Translations under genes and position numbers: made by a program
Assembly (NCBI RefSeq): GCF_001735805.1
Contig: NZ_CP017248.1
Location: 8,122,001-8,186,000, forward strand
DNA from: Streptomyces fodineus
Lineage (GTDB): Bacteria > Actinomycetota > Actinomycetes > Streptomycetales > Streptomycetaceae
Reading direction: 5' to 3'
DNA length: 64,000 bases
Notes under the pieces: generated by a model
Database searches by the model: none
Told to the model about the DNA's origin: nothing
What the model saw: the letters and a program-made list of their open reading frames with translations, nothing else
Shown here: positions 1-8,181 of the stretch, piece after piece
Layout: every line of letters starts with the position of its first letter
Numbering within the stretch: the stretch's first letter is position 1

Positions 1-411
1 CTCCTCATCGAGGTGCCGGACCCGGAGTGCCGCTACGCCCGGCTGCTCGGCCGCTGGTGGCTGCCCTGGCTCCAGCCGCAGCACCTGCACCTCATGCCCG
101 TCGCCAACCTCCGGCGCAGGCTGACCGAGCTCGGCTTCACGGTGGTCGCCGAGCAGCACGCCGAAGCGCACGATCCGGTCGACCTGCTCGCCGCGGTCTG
201 GCTGGCCCTCGACCACACCGCCCCGCGCGAGGACGCCCCCTGGCTGCCCGGGCCGCCCGGCGGCCTGCGCCGCGCCGCCCGCACGGCAGTCCTCCTCGCG
301 GGGGTGCCCGCGCTCATCACGGCGACGCTCCTCGACCGCTTCGCGATCCGGCCCCTGTCCCACCGCCTCGGCCTGTCCAACGCCTACCGCCTGGTGGCCC
401 GCCGCGAATGA
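1..411 (+). CDS. Class I SAM methyltransferase, C-terminal fragment
   Basis: The reading frame is open from base 1 to a TGA at 409-411, so only the last 136 codons are present and the SAM-binding Rossmann motifs lie outside the window. The start of the fragment (LLIEVPDPE), then a His-containing turn (PQHLHLMP) and an ELGFTVV segment, follow the late beta-strands of Methyltransf_23-type enzymes, where an H-x-H/F motif precedes the leucine-rich helix and the final 'GF.vv' strand. A hydrophobic stretch near the end (TAVLLAGVPALITATLL) could be a membrane-contacting helix. The next gene is convergent, 8 bp away. Substrate is not predictable from this fragment. Confidence 0.6.
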   Translation, partial: LLIEVPDPECRYARLLGRWWLPWLQPQHLHLMPVANLRRRLTELGFTVVAEQHAEAHDPVDLLAAVWLALDHTAPREDAPWLPGPPGGLRRAARTAVLLAGVPALITATLLDRFAIRPLSHRLGLSNAYRLVARRE

Positions 412-418
412 CCGGGAC

Positions 419-1468
419 TCACAACACCTTGGCGCGGATCAGCGCCGACAGCGTCAGGGTGCCCGGCAGCAGCGGCACCCAGTCGGTCAGCATCCGGTAG
501 CCGATGACCGTCGCGGTGGCCACCGCCGGCGAGGAGCCGAAAGCGATCAGTGTCCACACCAGCGCCGCGTCGACCGCGAACCCGCCCGGCGCGGGCACCG
601 CCCCGACGGCCGTGCCCGCCGCGAGATAGGCGAGCACCACGTGCGCCCAGGGCAGCCCCAGCCCGAGCGAGGCACCGACACAGGCGAGGGTGGTCCCCTG
701 CACCAGCGGCATCGCGACCGCTCCGCCCCACAGCGCGCACACCCGGGCGGGCCGCGTGTGCACCTGCCGCGCGTCGGCGAGGGCGGAGCGCAGCAGCCCG
801 GTCACGGGCCGCCGCAACGGCCGTACGAGCGTCAGCAGCACCCCCACCAGCGCGACGACCCCGCCCGTGACGCAGGCGACCGGCACCAGCAGCTGCCCGT
901 CCGGGACCAGGTCACCGAGGCGCCGCCAGGCCGGTGACGCCGCCAGGAACACCAGCAGCACCACCGTCTTCGCGCCGGACTTCGCCAGCGAATACAGGCC
1001 GATCGACGCGGTGGCCCGTGCGGGCGGCACCCCGCGGCCCCGCAGGAAGCGCAGGGTGACGGCATGGGCGCCGAGCCCGCCGGGCAGCGCGTGGTTGGCG
1101 GCACCTGCGGCGAACTGCGAGGCCAGCAGCAGTCCCGGCGGCACCCGGTCGGGCAGCGCGCCCTGCCGGACGCACGCGGCCGCCACACAGTTCAGGCCCG
1201 TGAAACCGGCCCCGGCCAGCAGCCACCAGGGGTCGGCCGAAACCAGCCGTCGTACCCCCTCGTACATCACCGGCCGGTTGGCGACGGCCCAGCCGGCGGC
1301 CAGCAGCAGGGGAGCGAGGCACAGGGCAAGTCGTAGGTGCCGGGAGGACATGAGCGAGCCGGGCCGGGCGGCGGCGACCGGTCCGGGGCCCGGTGGATCA
1401 CCGCTCCCGGTGGACGGCGGATCCAAGGGGTGAGCGGAGAGCGAGGGGGACGAAGACAGTGAGGACAC
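419..1468 (-). CDS. YbhN / LPG-synthase transmembrane-domain family membrane protein
   Basis: Encodes about 349 residues with roughly eight hydrophobic helices. The family (UPF0104/YbhN, related to the flippase part of MprF) sits in the cytoplasmic membrane and is thought to act on lipids. The central GGLGAHAVTLRFL and SIGLYSLAKSG segments and the late PAPGGFAVDAALV segment match the family's conserved glycine/proline loops. The open frame extends to 1693, but the upstream part is Pro/Arg-rich and unlike a protein. I chose GTG at 1468 because GGAAGGA lies about 10 nt upstream; ATG at 1351 (311 codons, no ribosome site) is the alternative and begins closer to the first helix. No lysyl-transferase domain is attached. 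Confidence 0.7.
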   Translation of the reverse strand: MSSLSSSPSLSAHPLDPPSTGSGDPPGPGPVAAARPGSLMSSRHLRLALCLAPLLLAAGWAVANRPVMYEGVRRLVSADPWWLLAGAGFTGLNCVAAACVRQGALPDRVPPGLLLASQFAAGAANHALPGGLGAHAVTLRFLRGRGVPPARATASIGLYSLAKSGAKTVVLLVFLAASPAWRRLGDLVPDGQLLVPVACVTGGVVALVGVLLTLVRPLRRPVTGLLRSALADARQVHTRPARVCALWGGAVAMPLVQGTTLACVGASLGLGLPWAHVVLAYLAAGTAVGAVPAPGGFAVDAALVWTLIAFGSSPAVATATVIGYRMLTDWVPLLPGTLTLSALIRAKVL

Positions 1469-1719
1469 GGGGACGTCGTCCTTCCGCAGCGGGCCCCGCG
1501 GCGGGGACCTGGGGGAGGCGGGTCGGGCGAACCGCGGGGAGCCTTCCCCACCCGTGTGACACCGGGGTGTCCGAAAACCGAAGGACCGAGGGCGGGACGG
1601 TGCCGCTGGGCGGACGCGCGCAAGCCGCCGTTCACCGCCGACCAGGTAGCCTTCCCTTGGGGCGCGCTTTACATGCGGCGCCCCGCAAGGCAAGGACGGC
1701 GACAGGGGAGGATCCGGCG

Positions 1720-2366
1720 GTGCACGTCCAGGAATGGCTCGACACGGTGCCGGCGGCCGCCGTCTATGCCGTGGTGGCCCTGGTGATCGGCCTGGAGAGC
1801 CTGGGCATCCCGCTTCCCGGAGAGATCGTCCTGGTTTCGGCGGCGCTGATGTCCTCCCAGCACTCCGGCATCAACCCCGTCGTCCTCGGCGCCTGCGCGA
1901 CCGCCGGCGCCGTGATCGGCGACTCCATCGGCTACGCGATCGGCCGCAAGGGCGGTCGCCCGCTGCTGGCGTGGCTGGGCAGAAAGTTCCCCAGGCACTT
2001 CAGCGAGGGCCATGTGGCCACCGCCGAGCGGTCGTTCGAGAAGTGGGGCATGTGGGCCGTCTTCGTCGGCCGGTTCATCGCCCTCCTGCGCATCTTCGCG
2101 GGCCCCTCGCGGGCGTCCTCCACATGCCGTACTGGAAGTTCCTGATCGCCAACCTCCTCGGCGGCATCTGCTGGGCGGGCGGCACCACGGCCGTCATCTA
2201 CTACGTGGGCGTGGTGGCCGAGGGCTGGCTCAAGAAGTTCTCCTACGTCGGCCTCGCGGCGGCGGTCCTGATCGGCCTGGCCTCCATGCTGATCATCAAG
2301 CGCAAGGCGAAGAAGGCCCAGCAACAGGCGGACCGGGAAGCAGAACCTGTGAGCGCCGGGGAGTGA
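1720..2366 (+). pseudogene. DedA family membrane protein with a -1 frameshift
   Basis: A GTG at 1720 preceded by GGGGAGGAT opens a DedA/SNARE-associated protein: ESLGIPLPGE near the start and FVGRFIALLRIFAGP are family signatures. The frame breaks at the C-run 2103-2106: the first frame ends at 2145 with unrelated residues, while the frame shifted by one base continues with AGVLHMPYWKFL, two more helices and a basic tail (KRKAKKAQQ) to the TGA at 2364-2366. Restoring one C to make GGC-CCC-CTC gives a normal 215-residue DedA protein. DedA proteins are flippase-like and support membrane homeostasis. This is either an assembly error in a homopolymer or a recent null mutation; both halves keep normal codon bias. 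Confidence 0.85.
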
Positions 2367-2383
2367 GGCCCCCGCAAGGGGCC
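2367..2383. terminator. Short GC hairpin between convergent genes
   Basis: GGCCCC at 2367-2372 pairs with GGGGCC at 2378-2383 across a five-base loop. It begins right after the dedA stop codon and faces the gamma-carbonic anhydrase gene, so it could end transcription from both sides. There is no T-run, which is common in Streptomyces. Confidence 0.55.
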
Positions 2384-2399
2384 CGCACCCGCGACGCGC

Positions 2400-2927
2400 C
2401 TACGGGTGCACGTCCCTGTGCGCCTTCGCCAGCTCGGCATACATCGTGCCGTTGAGGGTGACCCCCTGCCGCTCCTCCTCCGTGAGCTCCCGCCTCACCT
2501 TGGCCGGCACCCCGGCCACCAGCGACCCGGCAGGCACCACCATCCCCTGCGGCACCAAGGCCTGGGCGGCAACGAGCGACCCGGCCCCGATCACGGCCCC
2601 GTTCAGCACGGTCGCCCCCATCCCGATGAGGCAGTCGTCCTCCACGGTCGCCCCGTGCACCACGGCGTTGTGCCCGATGGACACCCGCTCGCCCACGCTC
2701 ACGGGAAACCCGGGATCCGCATGCAGGGTGACGTTGTCCTGCACATTCGCCTGCGCCCCCACGCTGATCCGCTCGACGTCACCGCGCACGACCGCCCCGT
2801 ACCAGACGCTGGCCCCGGCATGCAGGGTCACATCCCCGATCACGGAAGCCGTGGGCGCCACGAACGCCTCGGGATCGACCTGGGGCTCCTTGCCCCCGAT
2901 GCCCACGATCAGCGCCTGCTGTGTCAT
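2400..2927 (-). CDS. Gamma-carbonic anhydrase family protein
   Basis: Encodes 175 residues of left-handed beta-helix. Gamma-class enzymes bind zinc at three His residues across a trimer interface; here the family pieces WYGAVVRGD, NVQDNVTLHAD and SIGHNAVVHGATV supply the expected His residues in the expected order, and IGMGATVLNGAVIG continues the hexapeptide repeats. The length matches the YrdA/PaaY group, so CO2 hydration or a cofactor-linked relative is plausible. Start ATG 2927 has GAGGAGACGGTG directly upstream; the open frame extends further but without a ribosome site. The gene is divergent from another hexapeptide-repeat protein 108 bp away. Confidence 0.88.
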   Translation of the reverse strand: MTQQALIVGIGGKEPQVDPEAFVAPTASVIGDVTLHAGASVWYGAVVRGDVERISVGAQANVQDNVTLHADPGFPVSVGERVSIGHNAVVHGATVEDDCLIGMGATVLNGAVIGAGSLVAAQALVPQGMVVPAGSLVAGVPAKVRRELTEEERQGVTLNGTMYAELAKAHRDVHP

Positions 2928-3035
2928 CACCGTCTCCTCGCATCCATGAGTACCCGCACGGTACGACACGGGCTGGGGCAAAGATCACAGCAGCCCGCCC
3001 TCTCATCGAAGGCAACCGCTGAGTAACGTGACTCC

Positions 3036-3800
3036 GTGCCGAAGCGCAAGAACACGTTCTCATCCTGGAGGCAGGGCCTCGCCCAGCGCGCCGTACACGC
3101 GGCCTGGGCCTGGGCCCAGCGCACGGGTTCCGTCACCGCCGACCACCCCGGCCGTCTGCACTTCGGCGCGATCGGCGAAGCCACAAGGCTCGCCTTCCCG
3201 CTCGGCACCGTCTTCGGCGAACCCTGGATCCACCTCGGCTCCCACTGCATCATCGGCGAACAGGTCACGCTGACCGCCGGCCTGATGCCGGACCTGGACC
3301 TCGGCCCGGACCCGATCCTGCGCATAGGCGACGGAGTCGTCCTCGGCCGCGGCAGCCATGTCATCGCGGACACGACGGTCACCATCGGCAGCGACTGCTA
3401 CTTCGGCCCGTACGTCTACGTCACCTCCACCAACCACTCCTACGACGACCCGCACCAGCCCATCGGCAGGCAGTGGCCGCGCATGGAGCCCGTGGAGATC
3501 GGCCCGGGCTGCTGGATCGGCACCGGCGCGGTGATCCTGCCGGGCGCGCGGATCGGCCGGAACGTGGTCGTCGCGGCCGGCGCGGTCGTCCGGGGCACGG
3601 TGCCGGACCATGCCGTGGTGGCGGGGGCACCCGCCCGGGTCGTCCGGCGCTGGACGTCCGAACAGGGCTGGCAGCCGCCGCTCAGGACCCCCGCCCCGGT
3701 GCCGATCCCGGAAGGGGTGACCCCGGGGCAGCTGCGCGCGCTGGCGGAACTGGACGAGGACGGGGTGGCCCGGCTCGCGGAACTCGAGACCGAGAGCTGA
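3036..3800 (+). CDS. Hexapeptide-repeat acyltransferase (WbbJ/maltose acetyltransferase type)
   Basis: Encodes 254 residues. After a basic N-terminal helix come hexapeptide repeats (FGEPWIHLGSHCIIGEQVTL, then IGDGVVLGRGSHVIAD). The segment TSTNHSYDDPHQPI around residue 132 carries the catalytic-type His of LbH acyltransferases. IGPGCWIGTGAVILPG and VVAAGAVVRG-VPDHAVVAGAPARVVRRW are the usual C-terminal repeats with the closing 'AGxPAk' motif. It probably transfers an acetyl or acyl group from a CoA donor to a sugar or small acceptor in the cytoplasm. The last 45 residues are a family-unlike acidic tail. GTG at 3036 is the only well-placed start; it converges on an EamA exporter with 9 bp between. 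Confidence 0.8.
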   Translation: MPKRKNTFSSWRQGLAQRAVHAAWAWAQRTGSVTADHPGRLHFGAIGEATRLAFPLGTVFGEPWIHLGSHCIIGEQVTLTAGLMPDLDLGPDPILRIGDGVVLGRGSHVIADTTVTIGSDCYFGPYVYVTSTNHSYDDPHQPIGRQWPRMEPVEIGPGCWIGTGAVILPGARIGRNVVVAAGAVVRGTVPDHAVVAGAPARVVRRWTSEQGWQPPLRTPAPVPIPEGVTPGQLRALAELDEDGVARLAELETES

Positions 3801-3809
3801 CCCGCGGGT

Positions 3810-4667
3810 TCAGCCCGTCGCCAGCAGCAGCGTGCCGAGCAGCGCGAGTCCCGCGCCCGCCGCCTGTATCGCCCGCAGTCGCTCGCTGAGGAAGCCGCGC
3901 GCGGCCAGTGCGGTCACCACCGGATACAGCGAGGCGAGGACGGCCGCGACGGTGACCGGGCCATGCTGGGCGGCGACCGCGTAGGTGCCGTTGGCGGCCA
4001 CGTCGGCGAGCCCCACGAAGGCCAGCGCCGGCAGCGCGGCCCAGGGGAAGCCGCCCTCCGGCACCGCCCGGCCGCCCCGCCGGACGGAGACGGCGAGCGC
4101 GGCCCCGCCGACCGCGACGTTCGTCAGCCGCTGGACGAACAGGGCGAGGAACAGGCCGGTGACGGTGGTCGAGGCCTCGGTGATCAGAGCGAAGACCGTG
4201 CCGAAGCCCAGCGCCGCGACCAGCGTGAGCAGGATCGTCCGCCGCTGTACGGGCGCGCCGCGCAGCTGCGGACCGCCCGCGAGGACGACACCGGTGACGG
4301 CGACCGCGATGCCCGCGACCTGGAGCAGCCCGGGCCGCTCGCCGAGGACCAGGCCGACACCGACCGGCACGGCCACACTCAGCGTGGCGAGCGGCGAGAC
4401 GACCCCCATGGGGCCGAGCGCCAGGGCCTTGTAGAAGGACAGCAGGGCCACCGGTCCCGCCAGTCCCGCGGCGAACGCGAACCACAGGCGGGGCCCGGCC
4501 TCGCTCCACCCGCCGGTCGCCATGACGATCGCGCCCAGCACCGTCGCCGCGATGCCCTGCGAGACGACCACGACCGTCAGCGCGGGCGTACGTCGGGTCA
4601 GCAGCCCGCCGCCGAAGTCGGCCAGCCCCCACAGGAGGCTGGTGATCAGGGCGAAGAATGCTGTCAC
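3810..4667 (-). CDS. EamA/DMT family transporter
   Basis: Encodes 285 residues in two EamA repeats of about five helices each, the standard ten-helix drug/metabolite transporter fold. The N-terminal LLWGLADFGGG and mid-protein PLATLSVAVPVGVGLVLGERP and SLYPVVTALAARGFLSERL segments are typical (the last is the 'P.....E' motif near the end of each repeat). It lies in the cytoplasmic membrane and probably exports an amino acid or metabolite. It is divergent from a cupin-XRE regulator with inverted repeats between them, which suggests local control of the exporter. Confidence 0.85.
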   Translation of the reverse strand: MTAFFALITSLLWGLADFGGGLLTRRTPALTVVVVSQGIAATVLGAIVMATGGWSEAGPRLWFAFAAGLAGPVALLSFYKALALGPMGVVSPLATLSVAVPVGVGLVLGERPGLLQVAGIAVAVTGVVLAGGPQLRGAPVQRRTILLTLVAALGFGTVFALITEASTTVTGLFLALFVQRLTNVAVGGAALAVSVRRGGRAVPEGGFPWAALPALAFVGLADVAANGTYAVAAQHGPVTVAAVLASLYPVVTALAARGFLSERLRAIQAAGAGLALLGTLLLATG

Positions 4668-4685
4668 GACGTGCCTCGCAGTACA

Positions 4686-4734
4686 GTTCGATGAACGATC
4701 AGGCGCACCCCACCGTAGTTCAGCTGAGTGAACT
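4686..4734. promoter_or_regulatory. Candidate operators between exporter and cupin-XRE gene
   Basis: A perfect inverted repeat AGTTCA-N6-TGAACT lies at 4717-4734, and a related short one, GTTC-GAT-GAAC, at 4686-4696 next to the exporter start codon. Both contain the same GTTC/GAAC half-site. Their position in the 134-bp divergent region fits binding by the adjacent XRE regulator; this assignment is inferred. Confidence 0.5.
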
Positions 4735-4801
4735 CTGTCATCCCATATATTGAACCCTCCGGCCTTCCGAGACCGCCGGAACCCTCCTCGATGGACGTGA
4801 T

Positions 4802-5374
4802 GTGTCGGACCTCGACCTGCTGACCCAGTCCCTGGCGCGCAACGTCAAGCGCTGGCGTACCGAGCGCGGCTTCACCCTGGACGCGCTCGCCGCCCGCGCG
4901 GGCGTCAGCCGCGGCATGCTCATCCAGATCGAGCAGGCCCGGACGAACCCCAGCATCGGCACGGTCGTCAAGATCGGCGACGCGCTCGGCATCAGCATCA
5001 CCACCCTGCTCGACTACGGACAGGGCCCCACCGTCCGCATCGTCCCCGCCGAGCAGGCCGTACGGCTGTGGCACACCGACGCAGGCAGCTACAACCGCCT
5101 CCTCGCGGGCACGGAGGCCCCCGGCCCGCTGGAGATGTGGGACTGGCGGCTGATGCCGGGCGAGCAGAGCCCCTCCGAGCCGCACCCGGTCGGCACGGTG
5201 GAACTCGTCCACGTCACCGCGGGCGAACTGACCCTCACCGTCGACGGGGTGAAGCACCTCGTGCCGACCGGCGCCAGCGCCACGTTCGAGGCGAGCACCT
5301 CGCACACCTACGGCAACGAGGGCGACGTACCGATGGAGATGGTGATGGCCGTCTCGGTACCGCCCGTGCGCTGA
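4802..5374 (+). CDS. XRE-family regulator with C-terminal cupin
   Basis: Encodes 190 residues. Residues 11-65 form a lambda-repressor-type helix-turn-helix (LDALAARAGVSRGMLIQIEQARTNPSIGTVVKIGDALG). Residues 108-188 are a cupin barrel (PHPVGTVELVHVTAGELTLTVDG, then HTYGNEG), the usual ligand sensor of this group. Such proteins commonly repress a neighbouring transporter or catabolic gene and respond to a small molecule held in the cupin. GTG 4802 is used; upstream ATGs are out of frame. Partner gene: the divergent EamA exporter. The ligand is unknown. Confidence 0.88.
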   Translation: MSDLDLLTQSLARNVKRWRTERGFTLDALAARAGVSRGMLIQIEQARTNPSIGTVVKIGDALGISITTLLDYGQGPTVRIVPAEQAVRLWHTDAGSYNRLLAGTEAPGPLEMWDWRLMPGEQSPSEPHPVGTVELVHVTAGELTLTVDGVKHLVPTGASATFEASTSHTYGNEGDVPMEMVMAVSVPPVR

Positions 5375-5394
5375 ACCGCCCCGCGGCGGGCTGT

Positions 5395-5400
5395 TAGCGT
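5395..5400 (+). promoter_or_regulatory. Putative -10 box for leaderless ybaK-like gene
   Basis: TAGCGT ends six bases before the ATG at 5407, so the transcript would start at or next to the start codon. No ribosome-binding site is present. Confidence 0.5.
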
Positions 5401-5406
5401 GCGGCC

Positions 5407-5964
5407 ATGCGCGCACCCATCGGAGACTTCGACACCGCCACCCCCGTCCCCGACTGCCTGCCCGAGCTGATCGCCCCGGTCGCCGACGCCGTACGCCACT
5501 GGCAGGGCGCGGTCCCCGCCGACCGGGTCCTCTACGTCGACACCGACCCGCGCTGGGCCGACACGGCCGTCTTCGTGGAGCACTACGGCCGCGACCTGCT
5601 GGAGCAGTCGGCGAACTGTGTGGTGGTCGCGGGCAAGCGGGGCGGCGAGACCACCCTGGCGGCGTGCGTGGTGCTCTCCACCACCCGGGTCGACGTCAAC
5701 GGCGTCGTCCGCCGCCAACTCGGCGCGCGCAAGGCCTCGTTCGCCTCGATGGAGACGGCGACCGGCGAAACCGGCATGGAGTACGGCGGCATCACCCCGG
5801 TCGGACTGCCCGCGGGCTGGCCGCTGCTGATCGACTCGGCCGTGGCCGACCTGCCCTACGTCCTCGTCGGCAGCGGCCGCCGCCGCGGCAAGCTGCTGAT
5901 CCCCGGCAAGGCCCTGGCGGAACTCCCGGGCGCGCTGGTCCTGGAGGGCCTGGGAGCCGCCTGA
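5407..5964 (+). CDS. YbaK/EbsC family aminoacyl-tRNA deacylase-like protein
   Basis: Encodes 185 residues. The region from about residue 72 (NCVVVAGKRGGETTLAACVV) through RKASFASMETATGETGMEYGGITPVGL matches the YbaK fold: a conserved lysine in the R-K-A-S-F segment followed by the 'tGme.GgitP.G' motif. Family members hydrolyse mischarged aminoacyl-tRNAs in trans (for example Cys-tRNAPro); many actinobacterial paralogs have unknown substrates. There is no synthetase nearby. The gene appears to be leaderless. It converges on the CDF gene 22 bp downstream. Confidence 0.8.
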   Translation: MRAPIGDFDTATPVPDCLPELIAPVADAVRHWQGAVPADRVLYVDTDPRWADTAVFVEHYGRDLLEQSANCVVVAGKRGGETTLAACVVLSTTRVDVNGVVRRQLGARKASFASMETATGETGMEYGGITPVGLPAGWPLLIDSAVADLPYVLVGSGRRRGKLLIPGKALAELPGALVLEGLGAA

Positions 5965-5986
5965 GGCCGGGGAACGGATCCGCCCC

Positions 5987-8110
5987 CTACCGCTCCAGGT
6001 GGTGGGCCAGCGCCAGATGCGGGTCCCGCTCGTCCGCTGACGGAGCCGGGTCGGCGTGGACCAGGGCCGCCGTCAGTCTCGGTACGGCGTGCAGCAGGGC
6101 GTGTTCGGCCTCGACGGCGATCGCGTGCGCCTGCCGTAGCGTCGCCTCGCCGTCCACCACCACCGCGAGTTCGGCCCGCAGCCGGTGCCCGATCCAGCGC
6201 AGCCGCAGCTCGCCCACCTCACGCACGCCCGGCACCGCCCGCACCGCACGCTCGGCGCGGTCCACCAGCGCCGGGTCGACGGCGTCCAGCATCCGCCGGA
6301 ACACCTCCCGCGCGGCGTCCCGCAGCACCAGGACGATCGCGGCCGTGATCGCCAACCCGACGACCGGGTCGGCCGCTTGCCGGCCCAGGGCCGCCCCTCC
6401 GGCACCCACCAGCACCGCCAGCGAGGTGAAACCGTCGGTGCGCGCGTGCAGCCCGTCGGCGACGAGCGCGGCCGAGCCGATCTCCCGGCCCACCCGGATC
6501 CGGTACCGGGCCACCCACTCGTTGCCCACGAAGCCGACCAGCGCGGCCACCGCGACCGCCGGTAGGTGCGTCACCGGGCGCGGATCGAGCAGCCGCCCCA
6601 CGGCCGCCCACGCGGTGAAGGCCGCCGAGGCGGCGATGGTCAGCACGATCACCAGCCCCGCGAGATCCTCGGCTCGGCCATAGCCGTAGGTGAACCTGCG
6701 GGTCGCCGCCCGCCGCCCCAGCACGAAGGCGATGCCGAGCGGTACGGCGGTGAGCGCGTCGGCGGCGTTGTGCACGCTGTCCCCGAGCAGCGCCACCGAC
6801 CCGGACACGGCCACCACGGCCGCCTGCGTCAGCGCGGTCCCCCCGAGAACGGCCAGCGACACCCACAACGCCCGCATCCCACGCGCCGACGCCTCCATGG
6901 CCGGGTCCAGCTTGTCGGCACTGTCGTGGGAGTGCGGGGTGAGGAGATGCACGAGACGGTGACGGAGACCGGGGGAGTGGGCGTGACCTGCGTGGCCATG
7001 ACCTGCGTGGCCATGACCGTCTCCGCCGTGGTTGTGCGGCGACTGTCCCTGGCCGTCCCGGGCGGGGCCGTGCGAGTGCGGGGCGCGGCCGGGCTCGGCG
7101 TGGCGGGGCGCGTGTCCGGCGTGGCTGTGCGGGTGCTCGTGCGGCATCGGCCGGCCGCCCGCGTGCGATTGGTTCTCGGGCTCCGCTCCGGTGTGCCCGG
7201 GGTCGGCGTGGCTGTGCGTGGGCTGGTGAGGGCCATGTCCGGCGGTGCCGTGCGGGTGCTCGTCTCGCACCGGACGGCCGTCCGAGTGTGTATGTTCCTC
7301 GTGCCCCGGTCCGGCGTGGCCGGGCCCGGCGTGGCCGTTCGCGGGCTGGCGAGGGCCGTCTCCGCCGGTGCCGTGCGGGTGCTCGTCCCGCACCGGCCGG
7401 CCGCGCGCCTGCGCCTGGGCCTCGACGTCCGGTCCGCGACGCCCGTGCGAGTGCCAGTCGTCCCCGCGCTGGCCGTACTCCGGCCTGCCGTCTGGATGTG
7501 CTGGCTCGCCGTGCGTCGACCCACCGTGCCGGTCCGCGTGCTCGCTGTAGCCGGGCCTGCCGTCGGGATGTGCTGGCTCGCCGTGGGCCTCCCCGCCGTG
7601 CCGGTCCGTGTGCTCGCCGTACCCCGGCCCGCCATGCCGGTGCGCGTGCTCGGCGTACCGGGGCCTGCCGTCGGGATGTGCTGGCTCGCCGTGTGCCTCC
7701 CCGCCGTGCCGGTCCGTGTGCTCGCCGTACCCCGGCCCGCCATGCCGGTGCGCGTGCTCGGCGTACCGGGGCCTGCCGTCGGGATGTGCTGGCTCGCCGT
7801 GTGCCTCCCCGCCGTGCCGGTCCGTGTGCTCGCCGTACCCCGGCCCGCCATGCCGGTGCGCGTGCTCGCCGTACCCGGGCCCGCCGTCGGGATGTGCCGG
7901 CTCGCCGTGCGCCTTCCCGCCGTGCCCGTCCGCGCGCTCGCCGTGCCCCAGCCCGCCGCGCCGGTGCGCCTGCTCACACGGCTCCGGACCGCCGTGCCAG
8001 TCCCCGTTCTCGCCGTGGCCCTCCCCGCCCGGCCGGTTCACGTACTCGCCATGCCCCCCTACACCATTCCCCTCCCCCTGGTCGTGCCGCTGAGAGTGCC
8101 GGTCGCTCAC
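5987..8110 (-). CDS. Cation diffusion facilitator with giant His-rich N-terminal repeat domain
   Basis: Encodes 707 residues. The C-terminal 300 are an ordinary CDF exporter: six helices, metal-site segments HNAADALTAVPLG and HARTDGFTSLAVL, then a cytoplasmic ferredoxin-like domain (VREVGELRLRWIGHRL). Before it lie about 385 residues almost wholly of His, Gly, Asp, Glu and Pro, including three tandem 36-residue units (residues 85-192) and many HGHAGHGH-type runs. Usual homologs carry only a short His-rich tail. Start GTG 8110 has AAAGGGGACC at good spacing, and the frame is unbroken to the CDF domain, so I take the extension as translated. It probably chelates Zn, Ni or Co for export across the membrane. 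The divergent ArsR gene is the likely metal sensor. Confidence 0.85.
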   Translation of the reverse strand: MSDRHSQRHDQGEGNGVGGHGEYVNRPGGEGHGENGDWHGGPEPCEQAHRRGGLGHGERADGHGGKAHGEPAHPDGGPGYGEHAHRHGGPGYGEHTDRHGGEAHGEPAHPDGRPRYAEHAHRHGGPGYGEHTDRHGGEAHGEPAHPDGRPRYAEHAHRHGGPGYGEHTDRHGGEAHGEPAHPDGRPGYSEHADRHGGSTHGEPAHPDGRPEYGQRGDDWHSHGRRGPDVEAQAQARGRPVRDEHPHGTGGDGPRQPANGHAGPGHAGPGHEEHTHSDGRPVRDEHPHGTAGHGPHQPTHSHADPGHTGAEPENQSHAGGRPMPHEHPHSHAGHAPRHAEPGRAPHSHGPARDGQGQSPHNHGGDGHGHAGHGHAGHAHSPGLRHRLVHLLTPHSHDSADKLDPAMEASARGMRALWVSLAVLGGTALTQAAVVAVSGSVALLGDSVHNAADALTAVPLGIAFVLGRRAATRRFTYGYGRAEDLAGLVIVLTIAASAAFTAWAAVGRLLDPRPVTHLPAVAVAALVGFVGNEWVARYRIRVGREIGSAALVADGLHARTDGFTSLAVLVGAGGAALGRQAADPVVGLAITAAIVLVLRDAAREVFRRMLDAVDPALVDRAERAVRAVPGVREVGELRLRWIGHRLRAELAVVVDGEATLRQAHAIAVEAEHALLHAVPRLTAALVHADPAPSADERDPHLALAHHLER
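7535..7858. repeat. Three tandem 108-bp units within the CDF His-rich region
   Basis: The unit is 36 codons, preserved in frame. It encodes HRHGGPGYGEHTDRHGG followed by EAHGEPAHPDGRP and a variable end. The third copy (nearest 7535) diverges in its last few codons. Less regular copies continue on both sides, from about 7400 to 8000. Being a multiple of three, copy-number change would alter domain length without breaking the protein. Confidence 0.85.
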
Positions 8111-8165
8111 CTGGGTCCCCTTTCGGTGGATGGGAATGGACGTGCGGCGTCCACGGGACCATTAT

Positions 8166-8181
8166 GTGCGTATGAGCGCAC
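8166..8181. promoter_or_regulatory. Candidate ArsR/SmtB operator
   Basis: GTGCG-TATGAG-CGCAC is an inverted repeat that overlaps the first start codon of the ArsR gene (8172) and lies 56 bp from the CDF start. Its position fits autoregulation plus control of the divergent exporter. ArsR-family operators are usually imperfect palindromes of this size. Confidence 0.5.
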
